Origin: Christensenella intestinihominis
Lineage (GTDB): Bacteria; Bacillota; Clostridia; Christensenellales; Christensenellaceae
Reading direction: 5' to 3'
DNA: 64,000 nt
Assembly: GCF_001678845.1 (NCBI RefSeq)
Contig: NZ_MAIQ01000002.1
Location: 186,001 to 250,000, forward strand
Shown here: piece by piece, positions 25,267 through 34,248 of the stretch
Position numbering within the stretch: position 1 is the stretch's first letter
Layout: each line of letters begins with the position of its first letter
Made by a program: the position numbers and the translations under genes
Notes under the pieces: generated by a model
What the model was told of the DNA's origin: nothing
What the model saw: the letters and a program-made list of their open reading frames with translations, nothing else
The model's database searches: none

Positions 25267-25630
25267 GCTTATTTAGAAATGCGCGCCCGCCGGTAAGGCC
25301 GGTTGCACATTTATGGTTTTTGCCTAAACTGTACGCAAATAAAATTCTATTCAAAAAAAGTGTGTGTCCGGCCTTTGGGTGGGAGATACACGATGCAGAT
25401 CAGCATAGAAATTTTTCTGCGCTCCACCTCAGTAGGAAATGTTCTTTTTTGGTATCGCCAAAAAAGAACCAAAAAAGCTCCGACGGCTCGATGCCGTCGA
25501 CTCATTCCGCTGGCGGCCGCCGCCAGCGGTTACAAACCGGAAACCGGGACGTATCATTTCTACATTTTTTATATTACGGGAACAAATAGACAGAATTCAT
25601 GCCCGGAAAGCCATTTCTGGTTCACTGTGT
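25267..25630. other. Intergenic region with a three-hairpin cluster
   Basis: No convincing gene in 364 bases. Open frames here lack ribosome sites. The main content is three consecutive perfect hairpins at 25441-25529 (see that entry). Confidence 0.6.
25441..25529. repeat. Cluster of three perfect hairpins
   Basis: Hairpin one: GTTCTTTTTTGG (25441-25452) with CCAAAAAAGAAC (25458-25469). Hairpin two: CGACGGC (25481-25487) with GCCGTCG (25493-25499). Hairpin three: CCGCTGGCGG (25507-25516) with CCGCCAGCGG (25520-25529). The first resembles the repeated TTTTTTGG/CCAAAAAA palindromes found between genes in many bacteria. The stack may be a dispersed repeat element or an RNA. Confidence 0.6.
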
Positions 25631-27115
25631 TCACACGTAATATAAATCCTTGGACGGATACGCTGGCTCGCACGTGAGGTTGACATTAAGCTTTTTCAGC
25701 GCCGATTCATCCGTTTGCGTCAGCATGCAGGTGGAATGCACCTCACAACCCGCAAGGTCTTTGAGCTTTTCCATTGCGACCTCGGCCATGGGGTTCATCG
25801 CCGCGCTGATGGAAAGCGCAATCAGGACGTCTTCAATATTAAGGATCGGGTCGAGCTCTTTGAGCGCGCCCTCCTTTAATTTCAAAATAGGTTCCAGCAC
25901 CATCGGGGAAATAAGCCTGATTTCATCGGCAATATTGCCAAGGTGCTTGATGGCGTTCAGCAGCATGCTCGACACATTGTTCATCAACTCCGTTGTCTTT
26001 CCGGTGATGATCGTGCCGTCGGGCATCTCGATCGCGGCGGCGGGAACGCCTTCCTTCTCGGATTTTGCGATTGCCGGTCCAACCACCACGCGGTCGGCCG
26101 GTTCAAGCTCCAGCTGCTTCATGACCATCAGGTTCTTTTGCAGGGCTTCCTGTTGGATCAGCCCTTTTTTGAAGTCACACTGCGCGTTGTAATAACGGCG
26201 GATCACTTCCTGCTGCGCCGCCTGCCGACACACCTCGTCGTCGGTAATGGCATAGCCCGCCATATTGACGCCCATATCCGTGGGCGACTGGTAATAATCC
26301 TTATTTCCCGTAATTTTTGCCAGGATCGTTTTTACAATCGGAAACGCTTCGATATCACGGTTATAGTTGACCGCCGTCTTCCCGTAGGCTTCAAGATGGA
26401 ACGGATCGATCATATTCACGTCGTTGAGGTCGGACGTCGCCGCCTCGTACGCCATATTGACCGGATGCTTCAGCGGTAAATTCCAGATAGGGAAGGTTTC
26501 AAATTTTGCATAACCGGCGCGCGCGCCCCGCTTGTTTTCATGGTAAAGCTGGGAAAGGCAGGTCGCAAGCTTGCCGCTGCCTGGGCCGGGGGCGGTCACC
26601 ACCACCAGCGGACGGGTCGTTTCGATATACGGGTTCATCCCGTAGCCTTCGTCGCTTACGATCAGTTCGATTTCATTCGGGTATCCCTTGGTGTGCTTGT
26701 GGATATAGGTTTTTACCCCCCTGCGCTCAAGCTTCTGGCGGAAAACATCCGCCGCATGCTGCTCCGTATACTGCGTGATGACGACGCTGCCGATATAAAG
26801 GCCCATGCCGCGCAGGTTGTCGATCAGGCGGAGCACATCAAGGTCATAAGTGATGCCAAGGTCTGCACGGACCTTATTTTTTTCAATATCCCCGGCGTTG
26901 ATGCAGAAGATAATTTCCGCCTGGTCCTGCAGGCTTTGCAAAAGCTTGGCTTTTCCGTTTACGTCAAACCCGGGCAGCACCCGCGAGGCATGGTAATCGT
27001 CAAACAGCTTGCCCCCGAATTCAAGGTAGAGCTTCCCTTTAAAGAGCTCGATCCGCTCGCGTATTTTCTCTGTTTGCTTTTCAATATACAGTTCGTTGTC
27101 AAACCCGGTTTTCAT
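25631..27115 (-). CDS. DUF1846 family protein
   Basis: The 494-residue soluble protein matches DUF1846 over its full length. The start is MKTGFDNELYIEKQTEKI, and it has a nucleotide-binding-like GPGSGKLATCLSQLYH at about 185-200 and KFETFPIWNLPLKHPVN around 215-232. Families of this kind are common in anaerobic Firmicutes. The reaction is unknown, though the GSGK loop suggests phosphate or nucleotide binding (inference). The ATG at 27115 has GGGAGG upstream; a longer frame begins 30 codons earlier without a clear ribosome site. Confidence 0.88.
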   Translation of the reverse strand: MKTGFDNELYIEKQTEKIRERIELFKGKLYLEFGGKLFDDYHASRVLPGFDVNGKAKLLQSLQDQAEIIFCINAGDIEKNKVRADLGITYDLDVLRLIDNLRGMGLYIGSVVITQYTEQHAADVFRQKLERRGVKTYIHKHTKGYPNEIELIVSDEGYGMNPYIETTRPLVVVTAPGPGSGKLATCLSQLYHENKRGARAGYAKFETFPIWNLPLKHPVNMAYEAATSDLNDVNMIDPFHLEAYGKTAVNYNRDIEAFPIVKTILAKITGNKDYYQSPTDMGVNMAGYAITDDEVCRQAAQQEVIRRYYNAQCDFKKGLIQQEALQKNLMVMKQLELEPADRVVVGPAIAKSEKEGVPAAAIEMPDGTIITGKTTELMNNVSSMLLNAIKHLGNIADEIRLISPMVLEPILKLKEGALKELDPILNIEDVLIALSISAAMNPMAEVAMEKLKDLAGCEVHSTCMLTQTDESALKKLNVNLTCEPAYPSKDLYYV

Positions 27116-27565
27116 AAATACATAAGCCTCCCAAAATGATCGCCCAATTCTTTTCCTTTGAAAAAGAACCCAAAACAAACCCCGCCAGTTTTTATACAAA
27201 TTCACAAGAAACGGAACGCATAAAATGCGTTCCTGATTTCATTTCCTTATATGATACAGGTACCCCCGCCGCGCGGCGGTCATACAAAACGCCTCCATGT
27301 GAGCCAAGGGCGCGTATTGCCCTCTGCTTTCCGGGCCCCCGCAAAACTCGAACGACGTGAGTTTTGTGGGGAAAAGGAGCAATCGCGCGAAAGCGGCGTT
27401 TTCCCCGAAGGGGGAAACAAGCCATGAGGCGCGTATTGCCCTCTGCTTCCCGGGCCCCCGCAAAACTCGAACGACGTGAGTTTTGTGGGGAAAAGGAGCA
27501 ATCGCGCGAAAGCGGCGTTTTCCCCGAAGGGGGAAACAAGCCATGAGGCGCGTATTGCGACGCCG
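27116..27565. other. Intergenic region with hairpin and tandem repeat
   Basis: No gene is supported in 450 bases. GGAACGCA/TGCGTTCC (27213-27233) forms a short hairpin. The stretch 27310-27558 is a tandem duplication (see that entry). Open frames across it exist on both strands but repeat with the DNA. Confidence 0.65.
27310..27558. repeat. 119-bp tandem direct repeat, two full copies plus 11 bases
   Basis: Copies begin at 27310 and 27429, and a third begins at 27548 and stops after GCGCGTATTGC. Between full copies I see only one or two differences in the body (CTTTCC versus CTTCCC) and a change at the entry. Each unit holds the inverted repeat ACTCGAACGACGTGAGT region and a GGGGAAAA...TTTTCCCC pair. 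The near identity indicates recent duplication or continuing homogenisation. Confidence 0.9.
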
Positions 27566-28234
27566 TCAGCAGTGCGAGCATTCCATAACAACGATCCTGT
27601 TGCGCTTTTTCAGGTTATCCTTGGTGATCTCGAACACTCCGCCGCCGAGGCGCGAAACGTCATATTCCCGGCTTGCCGCACGCGCAAGGAAATCATGCGG
27701 GCTTGCAAGTTCTGTCAGCGTAAGGCCGTTCACAAGATAATGCATGGGGATTGTAATATTCGGATGAATCTGGTCCATAATATTAAGCGCTCCCTTTGCA
27801 TCCACGGTGTAATAGCCGCCCACCGGAATCATAAGGATATCAATCTTCCCGATCTGTTCAAAATACGGAGCTTCGGGCATCGCGCCCACGTCGCCCATAT
27901 GGAGGAGACGCATTCCATCCGCCTCAATCAGGTAGGTGATTACCTCGCCGCGCTCCTTGCCCTGCTGTTCGTCGTGCCATACGGGAATCCCCGTAATTTT
28001 AATTCCATCCGCTTCGTGCGGGCCCGCTTCCGTAACCAATATATCCCCGTTCCTCATGCCGTCGATATACGCCTGGTTCCGGTGGTCAAAATGATCGTGC
28101 GTAACAAGGACGATATCCGCCTGTTTTTCGGGCACACGAAGCCCGATTGTATCATCATAAGGGTCTATGAGGATCGTTTTCCCTGTCTCCGTCGTTATAT
28201 AAAAACAGGAATGCCCAATCCATTCAATCAACAT
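27566..28234 (-). CDS. UPF0173-type metallo-beta-lactamase-fold hydrolase
   Basis: The 222-residue protein begins MLIEWIGHSCFYI, typical of the UPF0173/UlaG-like branch, and has the metal motif THDHFDH at about 45-51, then PVWHDEQQGKERG and the later metal ligands in HMGDVG and PMHY. It should bind two metal ions in the cytoplasm. The natural substrate is not known; UlaG itself is an ascorbate-6-phosphate lactonase. Its stop lies right beside the third partial copy of the tandem repeat. Confidence 0.85.
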   Translation of the reverse strand: MLIEWIGHSCFYITTETGKTILIDPYDDTIGLRVPEKQADIVLVTHDHFDHRNQAYIDGMRNGDILVTEAGPHEADGIKITGIPVWHDEQQGKERGEVITYLIEADGMRLLHMGDVGAMPEAPYFEQIGKIDILMIPVGGYYTVDAKGALNIMDQIHPNITIPMHYLVNGLTLTELASPHDFLARAASREYDVSRLGGGVFEITKDNLKKRNRIVVMECSHC

Positions 28235-28281
28235 AATTCATCAATCCTCCTCCGGAAAACATTTAAAACATATTGAAAAGC

Positions 28282-28716
28282 TTACGCTTTCGGTATCTTC
28301 TTGTAATCGATCTTCAGCTTGTTCACGGCTTGCTGGTCGCCGATGCGGATGACATATTCAAGGTTGATTTTTCCCTTGTCCTCCGAAAGCTCGCTCAAAA
28401 TCTGCGTGGGCAGCACCGACATCTGCATCATGCCGAACGGCGTTTCATAGGCGGCTTCAAAAACACGGCTTTTGAGGAACACAAACTCCGTTTCCACCGC
28501 CCCCGTCCGCTTCAGCTGGACGCGGTCTCCTTCTACGGTAAGCGACGTTCTCGTGTTTTCCATGCCCGAGATTTCGCTTTCGTCATACTCGATGATATAT
28601 TTCCCGCCGTCGTGCGTCAGCATGCCTTCCGTATAGAGCTCCATCGTGCTGTCGTCATACTCGTCCGCCTGGCTGCCGCGTATATTGACCATAATATTTT
28701 GTGTTGTTTTTGTCAT
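28282..28716 (-). CDS. DUF1934 beta-barrel protein
   Basis: The 144-residue protein matches DUF1934, a calycin-like barrel in Firmicutes: IMVNIRGSQ near the start, then ELYTEGMLTHDGGKYIIEYDESEISGM, then AYETPFGMMQMSVLPTQI and a final GKINLEYVI. Function unknown. Starts at 28722 and 28716 are both possible; 28716 has better spacing from GGAAAG. It shares the strand with the metallo-hydrolase and is probably cotranscribed. Confidence 0.85.
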   Translation of the reverse strand: MTKTTQNIMVNIRGSQADEYDDSTMELYTEGMLTHDGGKYIIEYDESEISGMENTRTSLTVEGDRVQLKRTGAVETEFVFLKSRVFEAAYETPFGMMQMSVLPTQILSELSEDKGKINLEYVIRIGDQQAVNKLKIDYKKIPKA

Positions 28717-28996
28717 ATCCATTTCTTTCCACCACGGAAAGGTTTTGGACAAAATCGAACACCTTTCCCATGATATATTGTATTGATTATATCACAAAAC
28801 CGGACATCAGAAAAATAATTTTCTGTAAATTTTGATTTTCCCTTACGAAAAAAACGTTGTAAAGCCAAAAAAGCCATGTTAAAATGAACCCAGGAAACGA
28901 ATTCCGATTTAAAACCCACTTCCAGAAAATTCCATTTGCAGGGAATTTTAACCAATATCTCTCTTTTTAAATTATGGTTCAGGAGGATGCACAAAC

Positions 28997-29167
28997 ATGG
29001 CTGACAAGACCCTTATCTGCAAGGATTGCGGAAACGAATTCGTATTTACGGAGGGCGAGCAGGATTTTTTCAGGGAAAAAGGCTTTGATAACGACCCGGT
29101 CAGGTGCCCGGCTTGCAGGAAGGCGAGAAAGCAGCAGCGGAACAATTCCAGAAGAGACTATGAATAA
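28997..29167 (+). CDS. Small zinc-ribbon protein (56 residues)
   Basis: The frame encodes a short protein beginning MADKTLICKDCGNEFVFTEG, with a second CxxC in VRCPACRKARK and an Arg/Gln/Asn-rich tail. It matches the family of tiny zinc-ribbon proteins common in Clostridia, where ICKDCGxEFVFTxGEQ is a recurring start. AGGAGG precedes the ATG at 28997 and a strong terminator follows the stop. It may bind nucleic acid or a protein partner. Confidence 0.85.
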   Translation: MADKTLICKDCGNEFVFTEGEQDFFREKGFDNDPVRCPACRKARKQQRNNSRRDYE

Positions 29168-29169
29168 AC

Positions 29170-29204
29170 AACAGCGGCTGCCTTCCGGCAGCCGCTGTTT
29201 GTTT
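29170..29204 (+). terminator. Rho-independent terminator
   Basis: AACAGCGGCTGCC (29170-29182) and GGCAGCCGCTGTT (29187-29199) form a perfect 13-bp stem followed by TGTTTTT. It could also serve the convergent methyltransferase gene. Confidence 0.92.
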
Positions 29205-29208
29205 TTCC

Positions 29209-29916
29209 CTATTTAACGCATACGAACGCCCCCATACGAAACTCTTGCTCCGTCAGGCGTGATACGATGCGGAAGCCTGCGCTTTCAAGCGCGCCGCGGT
29301 ATTCCTTTTCGGAAAAGAGCGTAATTTCCTGTGTCTGGAAAAATTCACGGATTTCCCCGTTCCGGCCCACCAAATGCTTCATTACAACTTCGGCATGCCG
29401 CGGGCCATCCCGCCGCACAGCCTCCATCCGGCAGAAAAAGAGTCCGTCCCTTTCCCCGCTGTCCGCAAGCATCCCTTCCGCAAAGGTTTCCCGCGTGCTC
29501 CACGGCGTAAGGATAAACAGCCCCCGCTTTTTGAGGCACCGGGCGGCTTCCCGGCACGCCGCCGCAAGCTCTTCCCGGTCTTTCGCGAACCCGATGCTTC
29601 CATACAGGTTCACCGCAATGTCAAAGGTCTCTTCCAGCGGAAGCGCGAACATGTCTCCCTCCATAAAGCGCACCCCGGGGACATTTTTCTGCGCAATTTC
29701 CAGCATCCCCCTGGAAAGGTCGACCCCCGTCACACTGAAATAGCGCGACAGGTATTTTGCTTCGAGCCCGGTACCGCAGGCAATATCGAGCAGTTTCCCG
29801 CACGCGCCGTATTCTTGCGCCAGGGCGTACACTTGCCCCGCTTCCCTGCGGTACGCGTCTTCTTCCCCATACATGGCGTCATAATATTCCGCCGTTCGTT
29901 CAAAATCAACTGGCAT
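29209..29916 (-). CDS. Class I SAM-dependent methyltransferase
   Basis: The 235-residue protein has the UbiE/methyltransferase-25 layout: YYDAMYGEED near the start, SAM motif I LLDIACGTGLEAKYL, acidic motif II TGVDLSRGML, and motif IV FDIAVNLYGSIG. It ends with FRIVSRLTEQEFRMGAFVCVK. Substrate unknown. It is monocistronic. Confidence 0.85.
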   Translation of the reverse strand: MPVDFERTAEYYDAMYGEEDAYRREAGQVYALAQEYGACGKLLDIACGTGLEAKYLSRYFSVTGVDLSRGMLEIAQKNVPGVRFMEGDMFALPLEETFDIAVNLYGSIGFAKDREELAAACREAARCLKKRGLFILTPWSTRETFAEGMLADSGERDGLFFCRMEAVRRDGPRHAEVVMKHLVGRNGEIREFFQTQEITLFSEKEYRGALESAGFRIVSRLTEQEFRMGAFVCVK

Positions 29917-30016
29917 ATCATTCCTCCTTTTGGTTAAACCCGGCCGGTGATTTCAGCTTAACAGAAATGGGAAAAAAGTATAGACTATTTCTTTCCGATA
30001 TGATATTGTATGAGAT

Positions 30017-30047
30017 GCCCCGTATCTAAAAACGGGGCGCTTTTTTT
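30017..30047 (+). terminator. Orphan rho-independent terminator
   Basis: GCCCCGT (30017-30023) pairs with ACGGGGC (30032-30038), followed by GC and seven T. No plus-strand gene ends upstream, so it may close a small RNA or serve transcription from an unseen source. Confidence 0.65.
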
Positions 30048-30106
30048 ACCCGGTTACAGATAAATCAAATATTGCCGCGGCCCTGCGGTTTCATTCCGGC
30101 AAAATA

Positions 30107-30142
30107 AAAAACAGGCCGCATGGATGAATACGGGCCCGTTTT
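30107..30142 (-). terminator. Rho-independent terminator of the aldo/keto reductase gene
   Basis: On the minus strand AACGGGCC pairs with GGCCTGTT (one G-T pair) around a 15-base loop, followed by TTTTATTTT. It lies just after the stop at 30145. Confidence 0.7.
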
Positions 30143-30144
30143 TT

Positions 30145-31002
30145 TTACTGGATGTCAAGCGGCACTTTATGCGCAGGCGCGGGAAAAGCCGTTTCGATTC
30201 TTTCCCACTCCGCATCCGCCAGCCGGATTTCACCGGCCTTTGCATTTTCCCGCGTATGCTGCGGCGTTCCCGCTTTTGGAATTGCCGCCACATCCTGCCG
30301 CCGAAGCGCAAAGGCCAGCAAAAGCTGGATTACGGTAATGCCGTGGGCGCCTGCAATTTCATTCAGCGTCTTATCCATGAGAAGCTGCCGCCCCAGGATT
30401 CCGCCCTGTGCGACCGGGCAATAAGCCATCATGGCGACCCCATGCCCGCGCAGCCACGGAAGCAGGCCGTATTCCACGCCGCGCGAACCAAGATGGTAGA
30501 GCACCTGGTTTACAGCGCATTTTTCGCCCCCCGGCACGGAAAATAGTTTTTCCATATCGTCCGTATCAAAATTGGAAACGCCCCAGCGCGCTATTTTCCC
30601 GTCTACAACGAGCCGCTCCATGCACTCCACCGTTTCCCCGAGCGGGACACTGCCCGGCCAGTGCAGCAGGTAAAGGTCGAGATAATCCGTCCCCAGCCGC
30701 TTAAGGCTGTTTTCACAGCTTTTAAAAATATTATCCCGGCCTGCGTTCCACGGATAAACCTTGGAAACAAGGAACAGTTCCTCCCGCCGGAGCGGCGCGA
30801 TGGCCTTGCCGAGCATCCGCTCGGACGCGCCTTCGCCGTACATTTCCGCCGTATCGAGAAGCGTCATGCCCAGGGATATCCCGAGGCGGATGCTCTCTAT
30901 TTCCTGTCCCTCCGTATTTTTATGGTCGCCCATATGCCACGTGCCCTGCCCGAGGGCAGGCATCAGGCCGCCGTCCTTCAGGCGGACCGTCCGTTCATTC
31001 AT
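30145..31002 (-). CDS. Aldo/keto reductase
   Basis: The 285-residue TIM-barrel oxidoreductase has the AKR tetrad: Asp and Tyr in DTAEMYGEG, Lys in LVSKVYP and His in LYLLHWPG. GVSNFD and the C-terminal AAIPKAGTPQHTREN cofactor loop, typical of NADPH binding, are present. It reduces aldehydes or ketones. The gene lies 13 bases downstream of the alpha-amylase gene and may be cotranscribed. Confidence 0.92.
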   Translation of the reverse strand: MNERTVRLKDGGLMPALGQGTWHMGDHKNTEGQEIESIRLGISLGMTLLDTAEMYGEGASERMLGKAIAPLRREELFLVSKVYPWNAGRDNIFKSCENSLKRLGTDYLDLYLLHWPGSVPLGETVECMERLVVDGKIARWGVSNFDTDDMEKLFSVPGGEKCAVNQVLYHLGSRGVEYGLLPWLRGHGVAMMAYCPVAQGGILGRQLLMDKTLNEIAGAHGITVIQLLLAFALRRQDVAAIPKAGTPQHTRENAKAGEIRLADAEWERIETAFPAPAHKVPLDIQ

Positions 31003-31015
31003 GCCGGAATTCCCT

Positions 31016-32458
31016 TCATTTCTTTTTAATCCATACGGATACCGAGCCGCCGTTGACGGAAAAATCCCCGTTTCCGTCTTCGCCGACGGTCACTTCCTCC
31101 GTCCGGTTGCCCGTGCAGTCGTAGAACGTTTCGCCCGCGTGCGCCTGCCCGACATACATATGCTTTGTGCCGCCTTCGCCGTTTGTGACAAGAGCGGCAA
31201 GCCCGTCCGGGTGCTCTTCGTCGCCCTCGCGCGTCCAGCCGATTATATCCGGGTGGTCGAAATAATCGTTCTGCCTTCCGTAGGCATTCTCCTTGCGGGC
31301 CGCAAGCAGGCAGTCAATCTCCCGCTTTTTATCCGCAATATTGCTATGCCCGATGCCGTAATAATCGCCGTAAAATATGCAGGGATATCCGTCCTGCCGC
31401 AGCAGGATCAACGCATAGGCAATGGGCTTGAACCAATCCGGCACCCATGACTCGAGCGATTGCTCCGGCTGCGTATCGTGGTTGTCCACAAAGGTAACCG
31501 AACGCGTCGGGTTATCCTGTGTGAGCGTGCCGTCAAAAATCGTGCGCATATCAAATTCTCCGCCCGAATTGGCCGCATCCATAAAACGGTAGTGCAGGGG
31601 CACGTCGAACAGCGAGAGCGCGCCCTTTGTCGTGTCGATATAATTTTTCAGCGCATTAAGGTCGGCATTCCAGTATTCTCCCACGGAAAAGAGCTCTTCC
31701 TTTGCGTCACGCCGCATGGAGTCAAGCCAGTTCTGGTAAAATGAGAATTTCATGTGCTTGACCGCATCGAAACGGAAACCGTCGATATCCGTCGTTTCGA
31801 TAAACCATTTTCCCCATTGGGTCAGTTCCGTGATTACGTCGAAATGGTCAAGGTCGAGGTCCGCCCCCATCAGGTAATCAAAGTTGCCGTTTTCGCCGTC
31901 AACTTCCTCGTCCCATTCCTTGCCTTCAAACTTAAAGACCGCGGTTTCCTTCGCCTTCTGATCCCAGTCGATCCCCGTAAAATGATACCAATGCCATTCA
32001 AAATCCGAATACATTTTGTTCCGGCCGGGAAAATAGAAATGGGTCCACGCTGCAATTTGCTGCGGGCCGCTTTCCTCTTCGTTGCGGTTTTCCGGGTTGA
32101 CCTCGGAGGCGTTCACAAGCTCTATGCCGTCCGCGCCCATCATATGGTCGAGCACCACGTCTGCATAGACTGCAATTCCGGCTTCATGCAGGGCGTGGAT
32201 CGCCGCGAGGAGCTCGTCCTTCGTCCCGTATTTGGTTGCGACCGTGCCTTTTTGGCCGAATTCGCCGAGGTCGTAAATGTCGTATACAGCGTATCCCACG
32301 TCGTTAACGCCGCCGCTGCCCTTGTAGGCAGGCGGAATCCACAGTGCGGTGATTCCGCTTTGCGCAAGCGCGCTCGCCTCATCCTTCATCTTATTCCACA
32401 GCATTCCCGGGGGAAGATACCACTCGAAATACTGCATCATCGTTCCATTTTGCGCCAT
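31016..32458 (-). CDS. Cytoplasmic alpha-amylase (GH13)
   Basis: The 480-residue enzyme begins MAQNGTMMQYFEWY, as in liquefying amylases of the AmyS/GH13_5 type, and has the four conserved regions: DVVLDHM, GFRFDAVKH (nucleophile Asp), GEYW (acid/base Glu) and FVDNHDT (transition-state Asp). There is no signal peptide, so it probably degrades internal glycogen or imported maltodextrins. The final beta-sandwich domain C ends with GSVSVWIKKK. All catalytic residues are intact. Confidence 0.95.
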   Translation of the reverse strand: MAQNGTMMQYFEWYLPPGMLWNKMKDEASALAQSGITALWIPPAYKGSGGVNDVGYAVYDIYDLGEFGQKGTVATKYGTKDELLAAIHALHEAGIAVYADVVLDHMMGADGIELVNASEVNPENRNEEESGPQQIAAWTHFYFPGRNKMYSDFEWHWYHFTGIDWDQKAKETAVFKFEGKEWDEEVDGENGNFDYLMGADLDLDHFDVITELTQWGKWFIETTDIDGFRFDAVKHMKFSFYQNWLDSMRRDAKEELFSVGEYWNADLNALKNYIDTTKGALSLFDVPLHYRFMDAANSGGEFDMRTIFDGTLTQDNPTRSVTFVDNHDTQPEQSLESWVPDWFKPIAYALILLRQDGYPCIFYGDYYGIGHSNIADKKREIDCLLAARKENAYGRQNDYFDHPDIIGWTREGDEEHPDGLAALVTNGEGGTKHMYVGQAHAGETFYDCTGNRTEEVTVGEDGNGDFSVNGGSVSVWIKKK

Positions 32459-32582
32459 TGCTTATCCACCTTTCCATGAATAAAGATTCCCGCATTTTAT
32501 AAACAACCGGTCTGCAAAATACACAATTTTTTTCAATATGAATCAATTTTATTGCGGCCGCGCAAAGGAATGCGCAGGACCG

Positions 32583-34046
32583 TTATTCCAAAACCTGACC
32601 CGATTCCGGCGGCATGGGCCCGGCGTCATCCGTGCCGTCCGTATTTCGTGTAACGACGCGAAGCCATTTTCCGCTTTTCATGCGCGCCAGGCACACGAAG
32701 GCCTTGACAACTTCGTCCGAGCGCAGCAGGAAATAAACCACCGGTATGGAAAGCCCCCACGCAAACGCCCCCAGCGCACCGAGCGGCACGGCAACGCCCC
32801 ACATGGCAATGATATCGAGCAGCATGGCAAAGATCGTATCCCCGCCGCCGCGGAACACCCCCACGATGCAGGCCATGTTGACCGCATAAAAAAGAATAAT
32901 TACCGCAGCCACGATCATCGTCATATCGAGCGCGTCGCGCGTTTCGGGGGTAATCGTGTAAAAGCCCATGAAGGTATCCTTCAAAAGCAGGAATACGGCG
33001 GCGGTTGCCGCTGCAATTACGATGTTGGCGACGACCAGCCAATTTGCGCTTTTACGCGCGACCGTGAATTTCCGTTCCCCGATGTATTTACCTACGAGGA
33101 CAAGCGTCGCGGAGGCGGCGCCGTAGATAAACACCGTTACAATCTGGAAGGCGGTGGAAACGATGCTGACCGTCGCGACCGCCGAAACGCTCATGCGCCC
33201 GAGGATCGCCGTGGTGGCCGACGAACCGACCGCCCACATCATCTCGTTCACCAAAACAGGCATGGAAAATTTTACATAGTCGTGCAATATCCACTTTTCA
33301 TTTTTTACAATGTAACCCCATTTCAGGGTGACGCGCGTTTCTTTCCTGAGCGCGTACACCAGTACGATGACAAATTCGGTTGCGCGGGCGATGATCGTCC
33401 CTACGGCCGCGCCCGCAACGCCGAGGGCCGGCGCGCCGAATTTACCGAAAATGAACATATAATTAAAAAACACGTTTACGCAAAAGGAAATACTGTAGGT
33501 GACGACCGCAATCTTTACGCGCTCCACGCTGCGCACACAGGTAAGGTAACCGTTTGTGAACGCAAAGGGAATATAGGAAAAGACAGCGACGCGCAAATAC
33601 TGCACGCCGTATTCAATTACCGGCTGTTCGGTGGTATAAAGCGCCATCACCTGCCGCGGGAAAAGGAGGACCACCGCCGTAACGCCGATGCCCACCAGCA
33701 CCGCAATCCGCAAAACAATGCCGAATATCCGCGAAATTGTGTCCTTATCCTTTTTGCCCCAATATTGGGAAATCAACACGCAGGCGCCGGACGAAAGCCC
33801 GAACATGCACATCATGAAGAGGAAAAAAGGCTGGTTGGCCACCGTAACCGCGGAAAGCTGTACCTCGCCGAGCGAGCCAACCATGATGGAATCCATCAGG
33901 CCGACGGCATAGGTAAGCAGGTTTTGCAGCGCTACGGGCAGCGCGATCGTAAGAAACAGCTTTAGCATTTGCTTGTGGTTAATTGCCTGTTCGCCATCGG
34001 GGCGAAGCCCGGCCCGGCCTGTTTTATCTGTTCCGCTGCGTTTCAT
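32583..34046 (-). CDS. MATE-family efflux transporter
   Basis: A protein of about 487 residues with 12 membrane helices: ALPVALQNLLTYAVGLMDSIMVG near the start, then QPFFLFMMCMFGLSSGACVLISQYWG, and the second half at FSMPVLVNEMMWAVG. This is the NorM/MATE layout. The ATG at 34046 is chosen, though the ribosome site (GGAG) is 15 bases away; a TTG at 34091 is another possibility. A TATAAT sits about 75 bases upstream. The C-terminal 25 residues are hydrophilic. It is a different branch from the MATE gene at 4550. Confidence 0.88.
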   Translation of the reverse strand: MKRSGTDKTGRAGLRPDGEQAINHKQMLKLFLTIALPVALQNLLTYAVGLMDSIMVGSLGEVQLSAVTVANQPFFLFMMCMFGLSSGACVLISQYWGKKDKDTISRIFGIVLRIAVLVGIGVTAVVLLFPRQVMALYTTEQPVIEYGVQYLRVAVFSYIPFAFTNGYLTCVRSVERVKIAVVTYSISFCVNVFFNYMFIFGKFGAPALGVAGAAVGTIIARATEFVIVLVYALRKETRVTLKWGYIVKNEKWILHDYVKFSMPVLVNEMMWAVGSSATTAILGRMSVSAVATVSIVSTAFQIVTVFIYGAASATLVLVGKYIGERKFTVARKSANWLVVANIVIAAATAAVFLLLKDTFMGFYTITPETRDALDMTMIVAAVIILFYAVNMACIVGVFRGGGDTIFAMLLDIIAMWGVAVPLGALGAFAWGLSIPVVYFLLRSDEVVKAFVCLARMKSGKWLRVVTRNTDGTDDAGPMPPESGQVLE

Positions 34047-34198
34047 TGGTTCCCACGGAGGCTCCTGTTTTCCAGCGCTGATCCGCGCCAAAAAGCATGC
34101 CTTTTCCTTTCATTATAGTATGGTCAGTAAGCACTATCTTAGCATAATCGCGGTGCGGCAACAAGGGATTCCGGATAAAATTCCCGTATCAAAAAAAA

Positions 34199-34218
34199 GA
34201 AAAGCACTCCTGCTTTTC
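34199..34218 (-). terminator. Rho-independent terminator of the rhamnose operon
   Basis: GAAAAGCA (34199-34206) pairs with TGCTTTTC (34211-34218). On the minus strand eight T follow at 34198-34191. Confidence 0.8.
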
Positions 34219-34248
34219 CCTGGAAGTAATTTACCTGGAGCCAAAGGG

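Noticed and set aside
27310-27558. CRISPR array
   Set aside because: The unit is 119 bases and tandem without unique spacers, and no cas genes are near.
32538-33965. A 475-codon plus-strand open frame
   Set aside because: It is antisense to the second MATE gene and rich in His, Arg and Gly, as expected of shadow frames.
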